This document shows, piece after piece, positions 1-5,754 of a DNA stretch of 9,589 bases. Origin of the DNA: an uncultured Clostridia bacterium (GTDB lineage Bacteria > Bacillota > Clostridia > Christensenellales > UBA1242). How positions within the stretch are numbered: position 1 is the stretch's first letter; every line of letters starts with the position of its first letter. The stretch spans positions 1 to 9,589 of the forward strand of contig CALWKL010000018.1 of the NCBI GenBank assembly GCA_944381255.1, given 5' to 3'. A program made the position numbers and the translations under genes. The notes under the pieces are model-generated. The model searched no databases, was not told the origin of the DNA, and worked only from the letters and a program-made list of their open reading frames with translations.

Positions 1-1192
1 TTATGTATTGAACTATTGCGTTGATAACATAAGTTTTTCCGGTTCCTGGTGGGCCTTTAATTAAACTAACTGGTGAGCCATCTGTTGCCATTAAGAAAGC
101 TTGTTTTTGAGAATTATCTAATCCAGCGATATATTTATCTTTATTGTCATTTTCTTTTCTTGCTGAATTGTTTGAAGGCATTTCTTTTGAGCCAATAATA
201 TATTCCAGTAATTCACACGCTGAACCAGAGGCTCCTTGATTAATTAATCTTAATGAATTATCAATAGATTCTAATTTTACTTTTTGCCCCATGTCATAAA
301 GGTTAAGAAAATTGTATTTTTCATTTATTTTTTTATTGATTTCTCCAGATAAAATCAAATCTGTTTTATCTTTTTGAATATTTACCAAATCCAAACTTGT
401 TAGATTTCTCGCTAAATTATCATTAATTTCTTTTGACTCAGTTAGATAAAGGTCATCAGAAAATTTTTTTATTTTCTTTATTGCCTTATCTAATTCATCA
501 TCTCCTTCTTCAATTTCAATTTTAATGTCAATTAAGTTTTTAACTTTATCTTGTTGTTCATAAGATAACATTTCATACTTATATTTTTCAATCTTATAAC
601 CAATAACAATGCCATTAAGATTTGTTATTTGATTTGATTCTTCAACTTCGACATCCTTAACATCAACAGGAACATAATAATAATTGTCTGATACTGATTT
701 GATTCTATAAGTTGTGTTATTATTTAATTCACTTGATAATTGTTTATAGAATTTAAAAATATCCATAAACTCATCAAATTGCGATAAATTAAACTCAAAA
801 TTTTCATCTTTAACCAATCCTTCCAAGATTAATTTCATTGCATCATTACTTACTGGATAATTAGTAAAGCAGATATTCATTGGTACGCCTTTAATAGATG
901 AATATTCAGCATTTTGATCAATATAAACTCTTTTACAAAAAAACATTCCACCATATGGTTGTTTATAATCACAACCTAAATTTCCAGTCAAAATAAGACA
1001 CCCTTGGCTTTCAAGTCGATAAATTATTTTTACATCTTTTAATCTGTTAATATATCTTGGATCTCTTTTGTCATATTCTATATTTATTTTGTTGGTCGAT
1101 AATAAAACATCATGTCCTTGGCCATCATTTACTGCATCAAGAATATCTTTGTTTTTAATATCAGGGTAATAATCTAATTTAAAACTTTCCAT
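1..1192 (-). CDS. Superfamily 1 (Upf1/Dna2-like) helicase, N-terminal 397 residues, cut by the left edge
   Basis: I translated this frame by hand: it is open from the ATG at 1192-1190 to base 1 with no stop, so the C-terminal part is missing. Residues 358-365 read LDNSQKQA, the Q-motif pattern (Gln362) of Upf1-like helicases. It is followed by Walker A GPPGTGKT at 380-387, then YVINAIVQYI at the window edge. Known family: NTP-dependent DNA or RNA unwinding in the cytoplasm. The DExx box and motifs III-VI must lie left of base 1, so helicase activity is inferred from the Q-motif and Walker A only. The roughly 350 residues before the Q-motif match nothing I recognise; the stretch from about 230 to 330 is rich in Lys, Glu, Asp and Ile and may be helical. 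The start is supported by an AAAAGGAG ribosome binding site that overlaps the stop codon of the upstream 114-residue gene 12 bp away, so the two are probably translationally coupled. Composition is markedly AT-richer than in the ABC genes. An AAA ATPase of another SF1 subgroup is the main alternative. Confidence 0.85.
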   Translation of the reverse strand, partial: MESFKLDYYPDIKNKDILDAVNDGQGHDVLLSTNKINIEYDKRDPRYINRLKDVKIIYRLESQGCLILTGNLGCDYKQPYGGMFFCKRVYIDQNAEYSSIKGVPMNICFTNYPVSNDAMKLILEGLVKDENFEFNLSQFDEFMDIFKFYKQLSSELNNNTTYRIKSVSDNYYYVPVDVKDVEVEESNQITNLNGIVIGYKIEKYKYEMLSYEQQDKVKNLIDIKIEIEEGDDELDKAIKKIKKFSDDLYLTESKEINDNLARNLTSLDLVNIQKDKTDLILSGEINKKINEKYNFLNLYDMGQKVKLESIDNSLRLINQGASGSACELLEYIIGSKEMPSNNSARKENDNKDKYIAGLDNSQKQAFLMATDGSPVSLIKGPPGTGKTYVINAIVQYI

Positions 1193-1204
1193 TTTTAACT
1201 CCTT

Positions 1205-1549
1205 TTACGCTACTTGGTACTCACAAGATCTTGTAAACCCATACCTGTCAAATGAGTTATATCTCGTTTTCACTTTTTTCTTAATTGTTGTTTCCATAAC
1301 TGCAATGCCATATTCTTTTTCTATATATTTTATATAGATTGGTAGTTTTGTCATTGTTTTAATTAGTGCAGTATCATGACGGCTTTTTGAAACATCCAAA
1401 GCATCTTTTAATAAAACTTTGTTGTGAAAAAATGATTTGACACCTCTATGAAATTTTTGTGTAAACAAGTAATACTCTCTATCCTGGCTAACTAAATAAA
1501 ATGTTTGTTTGTCCTTACTAGTAGTTTTTGAATAAATAAAATTTGCCAT
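1205..1549 (-). CDS. Uncharacterised 114-residue basic protein upstream of the helicase
   Basis: The ATG at 1549-1547 is preceded by AAGGAG five bases upstream, a strong ribosome binding site. The protein is basic and has no membrane segment or signal peptide that I can see, so it is probably cytoplasmic. It opens with a short Tyr/Phe-rich part (residues about 3-32, including EYYLFTQKF). A probable helical middle follows (about 36-80, including KDALDVSKSRHD and LPIYIKYIEKEYGI). The tail, from about 86, contains KKKVK. I do not recognise a family and assign no function. It sits first in a two-gene unit with the helicase, whose ribosome binding site overlaps this gene's stop codon, so the two products are probably made together and may act together. 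It is transcribed from a promoter at 1742-1770 behind an unusually long 186-nt leader that carries a possible attenuator and targets for a neighbouring antisense-like RNA, so expression looks tightly controlled. A toxin, a helicase partner or a nucleic-acid-binding protein are all possible. Confidence 0.8.
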   Translation of the reverse strand: MANFIYSKTTSKDKQTFYLVSQDREYYLFTQKFHRGVKSFFHNKVLLKDALDVSKSRHDTALIKTMTKLPIYIKYIEKEYGIAVMETTIKKKVKTRYNSFDRYGFTRSCEYQVA

Positions 1550-1735
1550 AGAAACTCCTTAAAAAATTAAATTTTCTAAGTCAATGCAAAAAATACTTAA
1601 TCATAATTTATGCATCAATTATATTAAGTTAAATCCTCTAAAGTTTAGATACAAACGTATCAAAAAAACCTACTCAGACCATTTGCATGACCTTTTTGGA
1701 GTGTGGTTCTAAATGAATTAGAATCCCTTTCGTAC
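1550..1735 (-). promoter_or_regulatory. Structured 186-nt 5' leader of the 114-aa/helicase operon
   Basis: From the predicted start near G1735 the leader runs to the ribosome binding site at 1560-1554. It begins with GTACGAAAGGGATT (1735-1722). A first hairpin follows: GG-A-TTCTAA (1726-1718), loop TTCAT (1717-1713), then TTAGAACC (1712-1705). Next is the heptamer ACACTCC (1704-1698), then a GCAA-tetraloop hairpin (1692-1677) and a run of seven T (1668-1662). A second small hairpin, GATAC-GTTT-GTATC, spans 1661-1648. The remainder to the ribosome binding site is AT-rich and I see no conserved structure in it. Three segments are exactly complementary to the small RNA encoded upstream. I compared it by eye with T-box, purine, preQ1, guanidine and c-di-GMP patterns and found no match, so a known riboswitch seems unlikely. 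Confidence 0.55.
1662..1706 (-). terminator. Possible attenuator (intrinsic terminator) in the operon leader
   Basis: Reading the minus strand, CC (1706-1705) can pair with GG (1670-1669), and ACTC (1702-1699) with GAGT (1675-1672). GGTCAT (1692-1687) can pair with ATGGTC (1682-1677), with two G-U wobbles and a GCAA tetraloop. Seven T follow at 1668-1662. The stem is interrupted by internal loops, so its strength is moderate. Its 5' arm is exactly the ACACTCC block that the upstream small RNA could bind, which would let that RNA switch termination. The first leader hairpin shares the CC at 1706-1705. Confidence 0.4.
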
Positions 1736-1741
1736 GATCAT

Positions 1742-1770
1742 ATTATTACATAAAAAATTTTAAATGTCAA
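1742..1770 (-). promoter_or_regulatory. Promoter of the 114-aa/helicase operon
   Basis: The -35 box TTGACA lies at 1770-1765 and a -10 box AATAAT at 1747-1742 with a 17-bp spacer. TGT immediately before the -10 (1750-1748) gives an extended -10. TAATAA one base upstream is an equally possible -10. The start is expected near G1735, so the transcript would begin with GTACGAA, as the upstream small RNA does. The perfect palindrome TCGTACGA (1737-1730) lies at the start site. Confidence 0.75.
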
Positions 1771-1778
1771 CAATTTTT

Positions 1779-1815
1779 AAAAAAATAAAAAAACTGAACT
1801 ATTTCTAGTCCAGTT
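1779..1815 (-). terminator. Intrinsic terminator of the small RNA
   Basis: AACTGGACTA (1815-1806), a GAAA tetraloop (1805-1802) and TAGTTCAGTT (1801-1792) form a 10-bp stem with one G-U pair. It is followed on the minus strand by TTTTT (1791-1787), one A and TTTTTTT (1785-1779). It separates the small RNA from the operon promoter just downstream. It has no T-run on the plus strand, so it acts in one direction only. Confidence 0.88.
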
Positions 1816-1874
1816 AGGAGAGCCCACCCATAAGTGTACGAAAGGGATTAACACTCCAATTCATTTATTCGTAC
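1785..1874 (-). ncRNA. Predicted ~90-nt small RNA with antisense blocks to the downstream operon leader
   Basis: A consensus promoter places the start at about G1874 and an intrinsic terminator ends the transcript near 1785. The 5' part is a hairpin closed by a perfect 7-bp stem, GTACGAA (1874-1868) with TTCGTAC (1842-1836). Its loop holds TAAATGAATT (1867-1858), GGAGTGT (1857-1851) and AATCCC (1849-1844). A G-rich single-stranded linker containing GGGTGGG (1829-1823) precedes the terminator stem. TAAATGAATT, GGAGTGT and AATCCCTTTCGTAC (1849-1836) are exactly complementary to 1710-1719, 1698-1704 and 1722-1735 of the downstream leader, 31 nt in all, with the first two blocks in swapped order. 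The RNA is therefore probably a regulator acting by base pairing on the helicase operon, or a structural partner of its products. I recognise no known RNA family. Existence is well supported by promoter and terminator; function is inferred. Confidence 0.72.
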
Positions 1875-1880
1875 AGCAAG

Positions 1881-1909
1881 ATTATAGCACAAAAAAATGG
1901 ATTTGTCAA
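1881..1909 (-). promoter_or_regulatory. Perfect-consensus promoter of the small RNA
   Basis: TTGACA (1909-1904), a 17-bp spacer and TATAAT (1886-1881) match the housekeeping sigma factor consensus exactly. No ribosome binding site or sizeable ORF follows before the terminator, which points to an abundant non-coding RNA. The start should be near G1874, the first base of the 7-bp hairpin stem. Confidence 0.88.
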
Positions 1910-1970
1910 TAGTTTAAATTGTTATAGCAGTTAAAAATGTTAACCAGTGTTTTATGTTTTTGCTAGTTAC

Positions 1971-1998
1971 AAAAAGGCTTAACTTTAATAGCCTTTTT
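1971..1998 (-). terminator. Terminator of the ABC exporter operon
   Basis: AGCCTTTTT (1990-1998) and AAAAAGGCT (1971-1979) form a perfect 9-bp stem with a 10-base loop, just after the stop codon of the downstream ABC subunit. The T-run lies inside the 3' arm on either strand, so it could work in both directions. Between it and the small-RNA promoter (1910-1970) I see only AT-rich sequence with a minor GTTAA/TTAAC hairpin at 1930-1944. Confidence 0.85.
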
Positions 1999-2002
1999 TA
2001 TT

Positions 2003-3820
2003 TTAATTTTCTTCTGCTTGTTGAAATTGACTGTTGTATAGAGTCTGGTATACTCCGTTTTCTTTGGCAATTAATTCTTCATGAGTACCACACTCTACAA
2101 TATCACCGTGTTGCATTACTAGTATAATGTCAGCATTTTTGATAGTTGATAATCTGTGTGCTATTACAAAAGAAGTTCGATTTTCTGTCAATTTGTCCAT
2201 AGCTTGCTGAATTACTATTTCGGTACGTGTATCCACACTACTGGTAGCCTCATCTAGTATTAGCATTGGGTGATTTTGCACCATTGCCCTTGCTATAGTG
2301 ATGAGTTGCTTCTGCCCGGCAGAAATACTTGTATTTTCATCAATTACAGTATCGTAGCCATTTGGCAAAGTGCGTATGAAGTGGTCTATACCTGCTGTAC
2401 GGCAAGCCTCTACAATCTGTTCACGACTAATATTTGGGTCGGCATATGCTACATTGTCTGCCACTGTACCTTCAAATAGCCATGTGTCTTGTAGCACCAT
2501 TCCAAACATTTCATGCACTTGTTCACGAGTTAAGTCTTGGATAGGTATGTTGTCTACTAAGATTTCACCACTTTTTACTTCATAGAAGCGCATCAATAAG
2601 TTGACTAAGGTTGTCTTGCCTGCTCCTGTTGGGCCGACAATTGCTACTTTTTGACCTGGCGAAACTTTTAGATTAAAGTCATGAATAATATCTTGCTCTG
2701 GTGTGTATCCAAATCTAACATGACGGAATTCTACAGCACCTTTTACCTCTGGGGTAGGTAGAGACTTTGCGCTTTCATCAGCTAACTCATCTTCTTCTAA
2801 TAGCTCGAATACTCTTTCGCTTGCTGCAGCAGTAGATTGTAGACTAGTGAAAGCCTGAGCCATCTGGCTTAGCGGTTGAGTAAATAGGCGTACATAGATG
2901 ATAAATGCTGATACCACTCCAAAAGAAGTCCAGCCGTTTAGTACAAGTGCAGCACCCACTACGCATACTGCTATGTACCCAAAGTTTCCGACAAATTGCA
3001 TCAAGGGCATCATTAAGCCTGAGAGGAATTGAGATTTCCAACCACTAGTATATAGAGCCTTGTTATGTTTGTCAAAAGTTTCTTTTGACTTTCTTTCATC
3101 ATTGTAAACTTTTACAATGTTTTGTCCTGTATACATTTCTTCAATGTGTCCGTTTAACTTACCAAGGCTAACCTGTTGAGCAAAGAAGTATTTTTGCGAT
3201 TTTGCCATAATTAGCATCATTATAAATCCACCGATAAGGCTTGCTCCGATAGCGGTCAAAGCCATAATCCAGTTGGTAACGAACATCATAATTATTGAAC
3301 CTAGGAACAGTGCAATAGATGTTACCAAAGTGGTAATAGCATTATTTAATGTTTGACCAATTGTATCTACATCATTTGTTACACGACTCAACACATCTCC
3401 GTAACTGTGTGAATCTAGATATCCTAGTGGCAGACGATTAATTTTGTGATTTATATCCTTGCGCATACGCTGGGTAGTGCGCTGAGTTACTTGGGTCATA
3501 ATTAACCCGTCTAATAGGTTTAAAATGGCACCCGAAACATAGAATATTATGAGTATTAGTCCAATTTGCCAAATAAAAGTCAAATCAATATCTATTACTG
3601 TTCCAGTCGCCATAATTTTGCCTAAAGTGTTGGCAATTTCATCTGCGATTTTACTAACAAAATCTGGGCCTATGATATTGAGTACTGCGCCACCAATAGC
3701 AAAAATAAGTGCTATGATTATGATTAGCCAGTGTGGTCGACAGTATTTCATCAAGTTTTTTAGTGCTAATTTTGTGTTTTTAGCTTTTTGAGTAGGAGGC
3801 ATTTTATTCATTCTAGGCAT
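2003..3820 (-). CDS. ABC exporter half-transporter with consensus ATPase site (TM288/BmrD-like subunit)
   Basis: This 605-residue protein has the standard exporter layout: six membrane helices in residues about 30-330, then an ATPase domain. Motifs are Walker A GPTGAGKTT (396-404), Q-loop Gln444, a degenerate signature ISAGQ (499-503), Walker B ILDE (521-524) with catalytic Glu524, D-loop SSVD (527-530) and switch His555. Known family: heterodimeric exporters such as TM287/TM288, LmrCD and BmrCD, which extrude drugs or other amphiphiles from the membrane. This chain supplies the intact Walker B and switch His, and its altered signature faces the partner's degenerate site, so it is the catalytic half. 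The ATG at 3820 overlaps the upstream stop codon by 8 bp and has AGGAGGA upstream inside the previous gene, so the two subunits are co-translated. Substrate is unknown. A terminator follows directly. Confidence 0.95.
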   Translation of the reverse strand: MPRMNKMPPTQKAKNTKLALKNLMKYCRPHWLIIIIALIFAIGGAVLNIIGPDFVSKIADEIANTLGKIMATGTVIDIDLTFIWQIGLILIIFYVSGAILNLLDGLIMTQVTQRTTQRMRKDINHKINRLPLGYLDSHSYGDVLSRVTNDVDTIGQTLNNAITTLVTSIALFLGSIIMMFVTNWIMALTAIGASLIGGFIMMLIMAKSQKYFFAQQVSLGKLNGHIEEMYTGQNIVKVYNDERKSKETFDKHNKALYTSGWKSQFLSGLMMPLMQFVGNFGYIAVCVVGAALVLNGWTSFGVVSAFIIYVRLFTQPLSQMAQAFTSLQSTAAASERVFELLEEDELADESAKSLPTPEVKGAVEFRHVRFGYTPEQDIIHDFNLKVSPGQKVAIVGPTGAGKTTLVNLLMRFYEVKSGEILVDNIPIQDLTREQVHEMFGMVLQDTWLFEGTVADNVAYADPNISREQIVEACRTAGIDHFIRTLPNGYDTVIDENTSISAGQKQLITIARAMVQNHPMLILDEATSSVDTRTEIVIQQAMDKLTENRTSFVIAHRLSTIKNADIILVMQHGDIVECGTHEELIAKENGVYQTLYNSQFQQAEEN

Positions 3821-5567
3821 TTTCTAATTCCTCCTTACTCAATTGTGATAGAGCGATTTCTTGATAGGTAGGGCAGGTCTTTAGTAATTCTTGGTGTGTA
3901 CCTACGCCCACCATTTCACCGTTCTCTAGTACTACAATTTTATCAGCATTTTTGATAGTACCTATACGCTGGGCAACCATTATTACCGTTGCGTCTTTTG
4001 TGTGCTTGCGCAATTCTGCGCGTAATTTTTGGTCTGTCTGGTAATCTAGAGCAGAGAAGGAGTCATCAAAAATATATATTTCTGGGTCACGAGCAATAGC
4101 TCGAGCAATTGAAATACGCTGTTTTTGACCTCCAGAAAGGTTTGCACCTCCTTGCTCTATGTGTGCATCTAGTTTTTCTTCTTTACTATTTACGAAATCA
4201 GATGCTTGTGCTACCTCTATAGCTGTCATAATTTGGCTGTCATCAATTTGGTGATTAGTTTTTTCACCAAAATCAATATTTTCTCGTACTGTTCCGTTGA
4301 ATAGTACTGCTTTTTGGGATACATAGCCAATTTTATCATGTAGTGCGTGCAAGGTATAGTCCTTTACATTTATGCCATCTACTAGTACTTCACCCTCGGT
4401 AACATCGTAAAATCTAGGTATAAGATTAATTATTGTACTTTTTCCACTACCAGTAGAACCTATGAAAGCCACCGTCTCGCCTTGGTTTATTTTTAGATTA
4501 ATATCCTTTAGCAAAGCGGCTTCGGCATGAGGGTATTGGAAAGTTACATTTTTAAATTCTATTGTGCCTCGCTCGGTAGAAGAAGTTACCGTACCATCTT
4601 TAATAGATAGAGGAGTATTTATTACTTCGCTGACACGCTTCCCTGCGGTGATAGCACGAGGTAACATTATAAATACTATGATTAGCATCATAAAGGACAT
4701 TACTACTTGTATTGCATAAGAAGTAAACTCCATCATATTACCAATGATAGCACCTCTGCCCAAGAGGTCTGCACTATTGAATAAATAGCAGGCAATAATA
4801 TATATTGCTAATGTTAAGCCACTCATACATAGCATCATCATAGGGGACATGATAGACAAGACTCTGTTTACAAATAGGTTGGTGCGTGTGAGATTGTCAT
4901 TTACTTTGTTGAATTTGGCTTCTTGAAAATTTTCTGCATTATATGCACGTATTACTCGCACACCACGCAGGTCTTCACGCATGGCATTGTTTACCTCATC
5001 GGTTTGCTTCTGAATGCGTCTAAATTTTGGTAAAGTAACAAACAACGCTACTAGTACACAGATGGCAATTATCGCTACAGTAATACCGGTAGCTAGAGAC
5101 CATTGCCAACTCGTATTTACGATTTTAGTAATTGCCCAAATAGCCATAATAGGCGCCTTGATTAATACTTGCATACCCATAGCAAAAGTCATTTGTATTT
5201 GAGTGATATCATTAGTAGAGCGGGTGATAAGACTCGCTGTGCTAAATTTGTTAATTTCTTCACTAGAAAAACTTTGTACTTTGCTAAATACTTGACTACG
5301 CAAACTTTTACTAAATCTTGTGGCTAGTTGTGCCACAAAAAAGCCTGTTACAACGGCTAGTATAGCACTACTGATAGCGCATGCAAGCATTAGTCCACCA
5401 TTTGACCAAATTTCTGCCATTGAGTGTCCTGGGCTAGTCGCTGCTGTAATGACAACATTTAAGTATTCAGGCATCTTTAGGTCTAGCCAAACTTGTGCAA
5501 ATATTAGACCAATACAAAGTAGAATTACTAAGTAGTCAACTTTAGTTAAATTTCTAAAAATGGACAT
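3813..5567 (-). CDS. ABC exporter half-transporter with degenerate ATPase site (TM287/BmrC-like subunit)
   Basis: I start this 584-residue protein at the ATG at 5567-5565. The ribosome binding site AAGGAGGT lies just upstream, and it would fall inside codons 2-4 if the earlier ATG at 5582 were used. Six membrane helices span residues about 10-310, followed by the ATPase domain. Numbered from the chosen start, Walker A GSTGSGKST is at 370-378 and the canonical signature LSGGQ at 477-481. Walker B is IFDD, with Asp502 in place of the catalytic Glu, and the switch His is replaced by Gln533 (AQRIGT). These substitutions are the hallmark of the non-catalytic subunit of heterodimeric exporters, whose intact signature completes the partner's active site. 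It is first in the operon, with its own promoter 30-60 bp upstream, and its stop overlaps the next gene's start by 8 bp. Confidence 0.95.
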   Translation of the reverse strand: MSIFRNLTKVDYLVILLCIGLIFAQVWLDLKMPEYLNVVITAATSPGHSMAEIWSNGGLMLACAISSAILAVVTGFFVAQLATRFSKSLRSQVFSKVQSFSSEEINKFSTASLITRSTNDITQIQMTFAMGMQVLIKAPIMAIWAITKIVNTSWQWSLATGITVAIIAICVLVALFVTLPKFRRIQKQTDEVNNAMREDLRGVRVIRAYNAENFQEAKFNKVNDNLTRTNLFVNRVLSIMSPMMMLCMSGLTLAIYIIACYLFNSADLLGRGAIIGNMMEFTSYAIQVVMSFMMLIIVFIMLPRAITAGKRVSEVINTPLSIKDGTVTSSTERGTIEFKNVTFQYPHAEAALLKDINLKINQGETVAFIGSTGSGKSTIINLIPRFYDVTEGEVLVDGINVKDYTLHALHDKIGYVSQKAVLFNGTVRENIDFGEKTNHQIDDSQIMTAIEVAQASDFVNSKEEKLDAHIEQGGANLSGGQKQRISIARAIARDPEIYIFDDSFSALDYQTDQKLRAELRKHTKDATVIMVAQRIGTIKNADKIVVLENGEMVGVGTHQELLKTCPTYQEIALSQLSKEELENA

Positions 5568-5600
5568 AATACCTCCTTGCATATTCTTATTAGGTTAAAA

Positions 5601-5630
5601 ATGGTACACCAGTACTTGGCTTTATGTCAA
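5601..5630 (-). promoter_or_regulatory. Promoter of the heterodimeric ABC exporter operon
   Basis: TTGACA at 5630-5625 is followed after 18 bp by TACCAT at 5606-5601, a weak -10 box. Two GTAC half-sites separated by four bases (5604-5607 and 5612-5615) overlap the -10 and the spacer and could be part of a regulator site, but they are too short to be sure. The long spacer and poor -10 suggest an activated or weakly expressed promoter. The stretch 5631-5754, up to the preceding gene's stop, is AT-rich with no convincing terminator, so read-through from the 799-residue exporter gene is possible. Confidence 0.6.
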
Positions 5631-5754
5631 GAGGTATGACCGAAAATCTTTTTTTGTGCATTTTAAATACTTTTTGTTCAGAAATTAATGCTTAAATAAA
5701 AATTATAATATGAAAATATAGATAAATAAGTGATTTTTTTATTAAAATTAATAA

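Larger units (their letters stand above)
1722..1849. repeat. 14-bp inverted repeat linking the small RNA and the operon leader
   Basis: AATCCCTTTCGTAC at 1722-1735 and its exact reverse complement GTACGAAAGGGATT at 1836-1849 flank 100 bp that hold the small-RNA terminator and the operon promoter. A third copy of the GTACGAA core is at 1874-1868 on the minus strand. The repeat is the longest of the three blocks through which the two transcripts can pair. I see no transposase and no target duplication, so I do not read it as the ends of an insertion element. Confidence 0.85.

Noticed and set aside
1550..1647. A TATAAT near 1628 in the leader as an extra promoter for the 114-aa gene.
   Set aside because: No acceptable -35 box at the right distance; TATAAT-like strings are expected by chance in such AT-rich sequence.
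1705..1726. GGTTC...GAATCC on the plus strand looks like a tRNA T-arm.
   Set aside because: The loop is wrong for a T-loop, the stem is extended and bulged, and no acceptor, D or anticodon arm can be built around it.
1792..1815. CTAGAAATAG in the small-RNA terminator resembles the engineered Cas9 guide-RNA tetraloop.
   Set aside because: A GAAA tetraloop on a CTA/TAG stem is common in terminators, and there is no cas gene, repeat array or nexus-like structure here.
1722..1849. Inverted repeats taken as ends of a MITE or insertion sequence.
   Set aside because: The repeats coincide with promoter start sites and a hairpin stem, and there is no target duplication or transposase; RNA pairing explains them better.
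2270..2585. Plus-strand open frames of about 70 codons inside the ABC subunit gene, and similar ones at 3549-3791, 5014-5202, 5320-5535, 5822-6238, 7307-7714 and 7849-8052.
   Set aside because: They lie opposite strongly supported genes with full motif sets, have no convincing ribosome binding sites, and read as low-complexity antisense translations.
2844..3041. Minus-strand frames in alternative phase at 2844-3041 and 6816-7037.
   Set aside because: Out-of-frame shadows of the ABC exporter genes with no start signals of their own.
5582..5582. Upstream ATG as the start of the first heterodimeric ABC subunit (589 residues).
   Set aside because: The strong AAGGAGGT ribosome binding site lies within codons 2-4 of that version and is correctly placed for the ATG at 5567.
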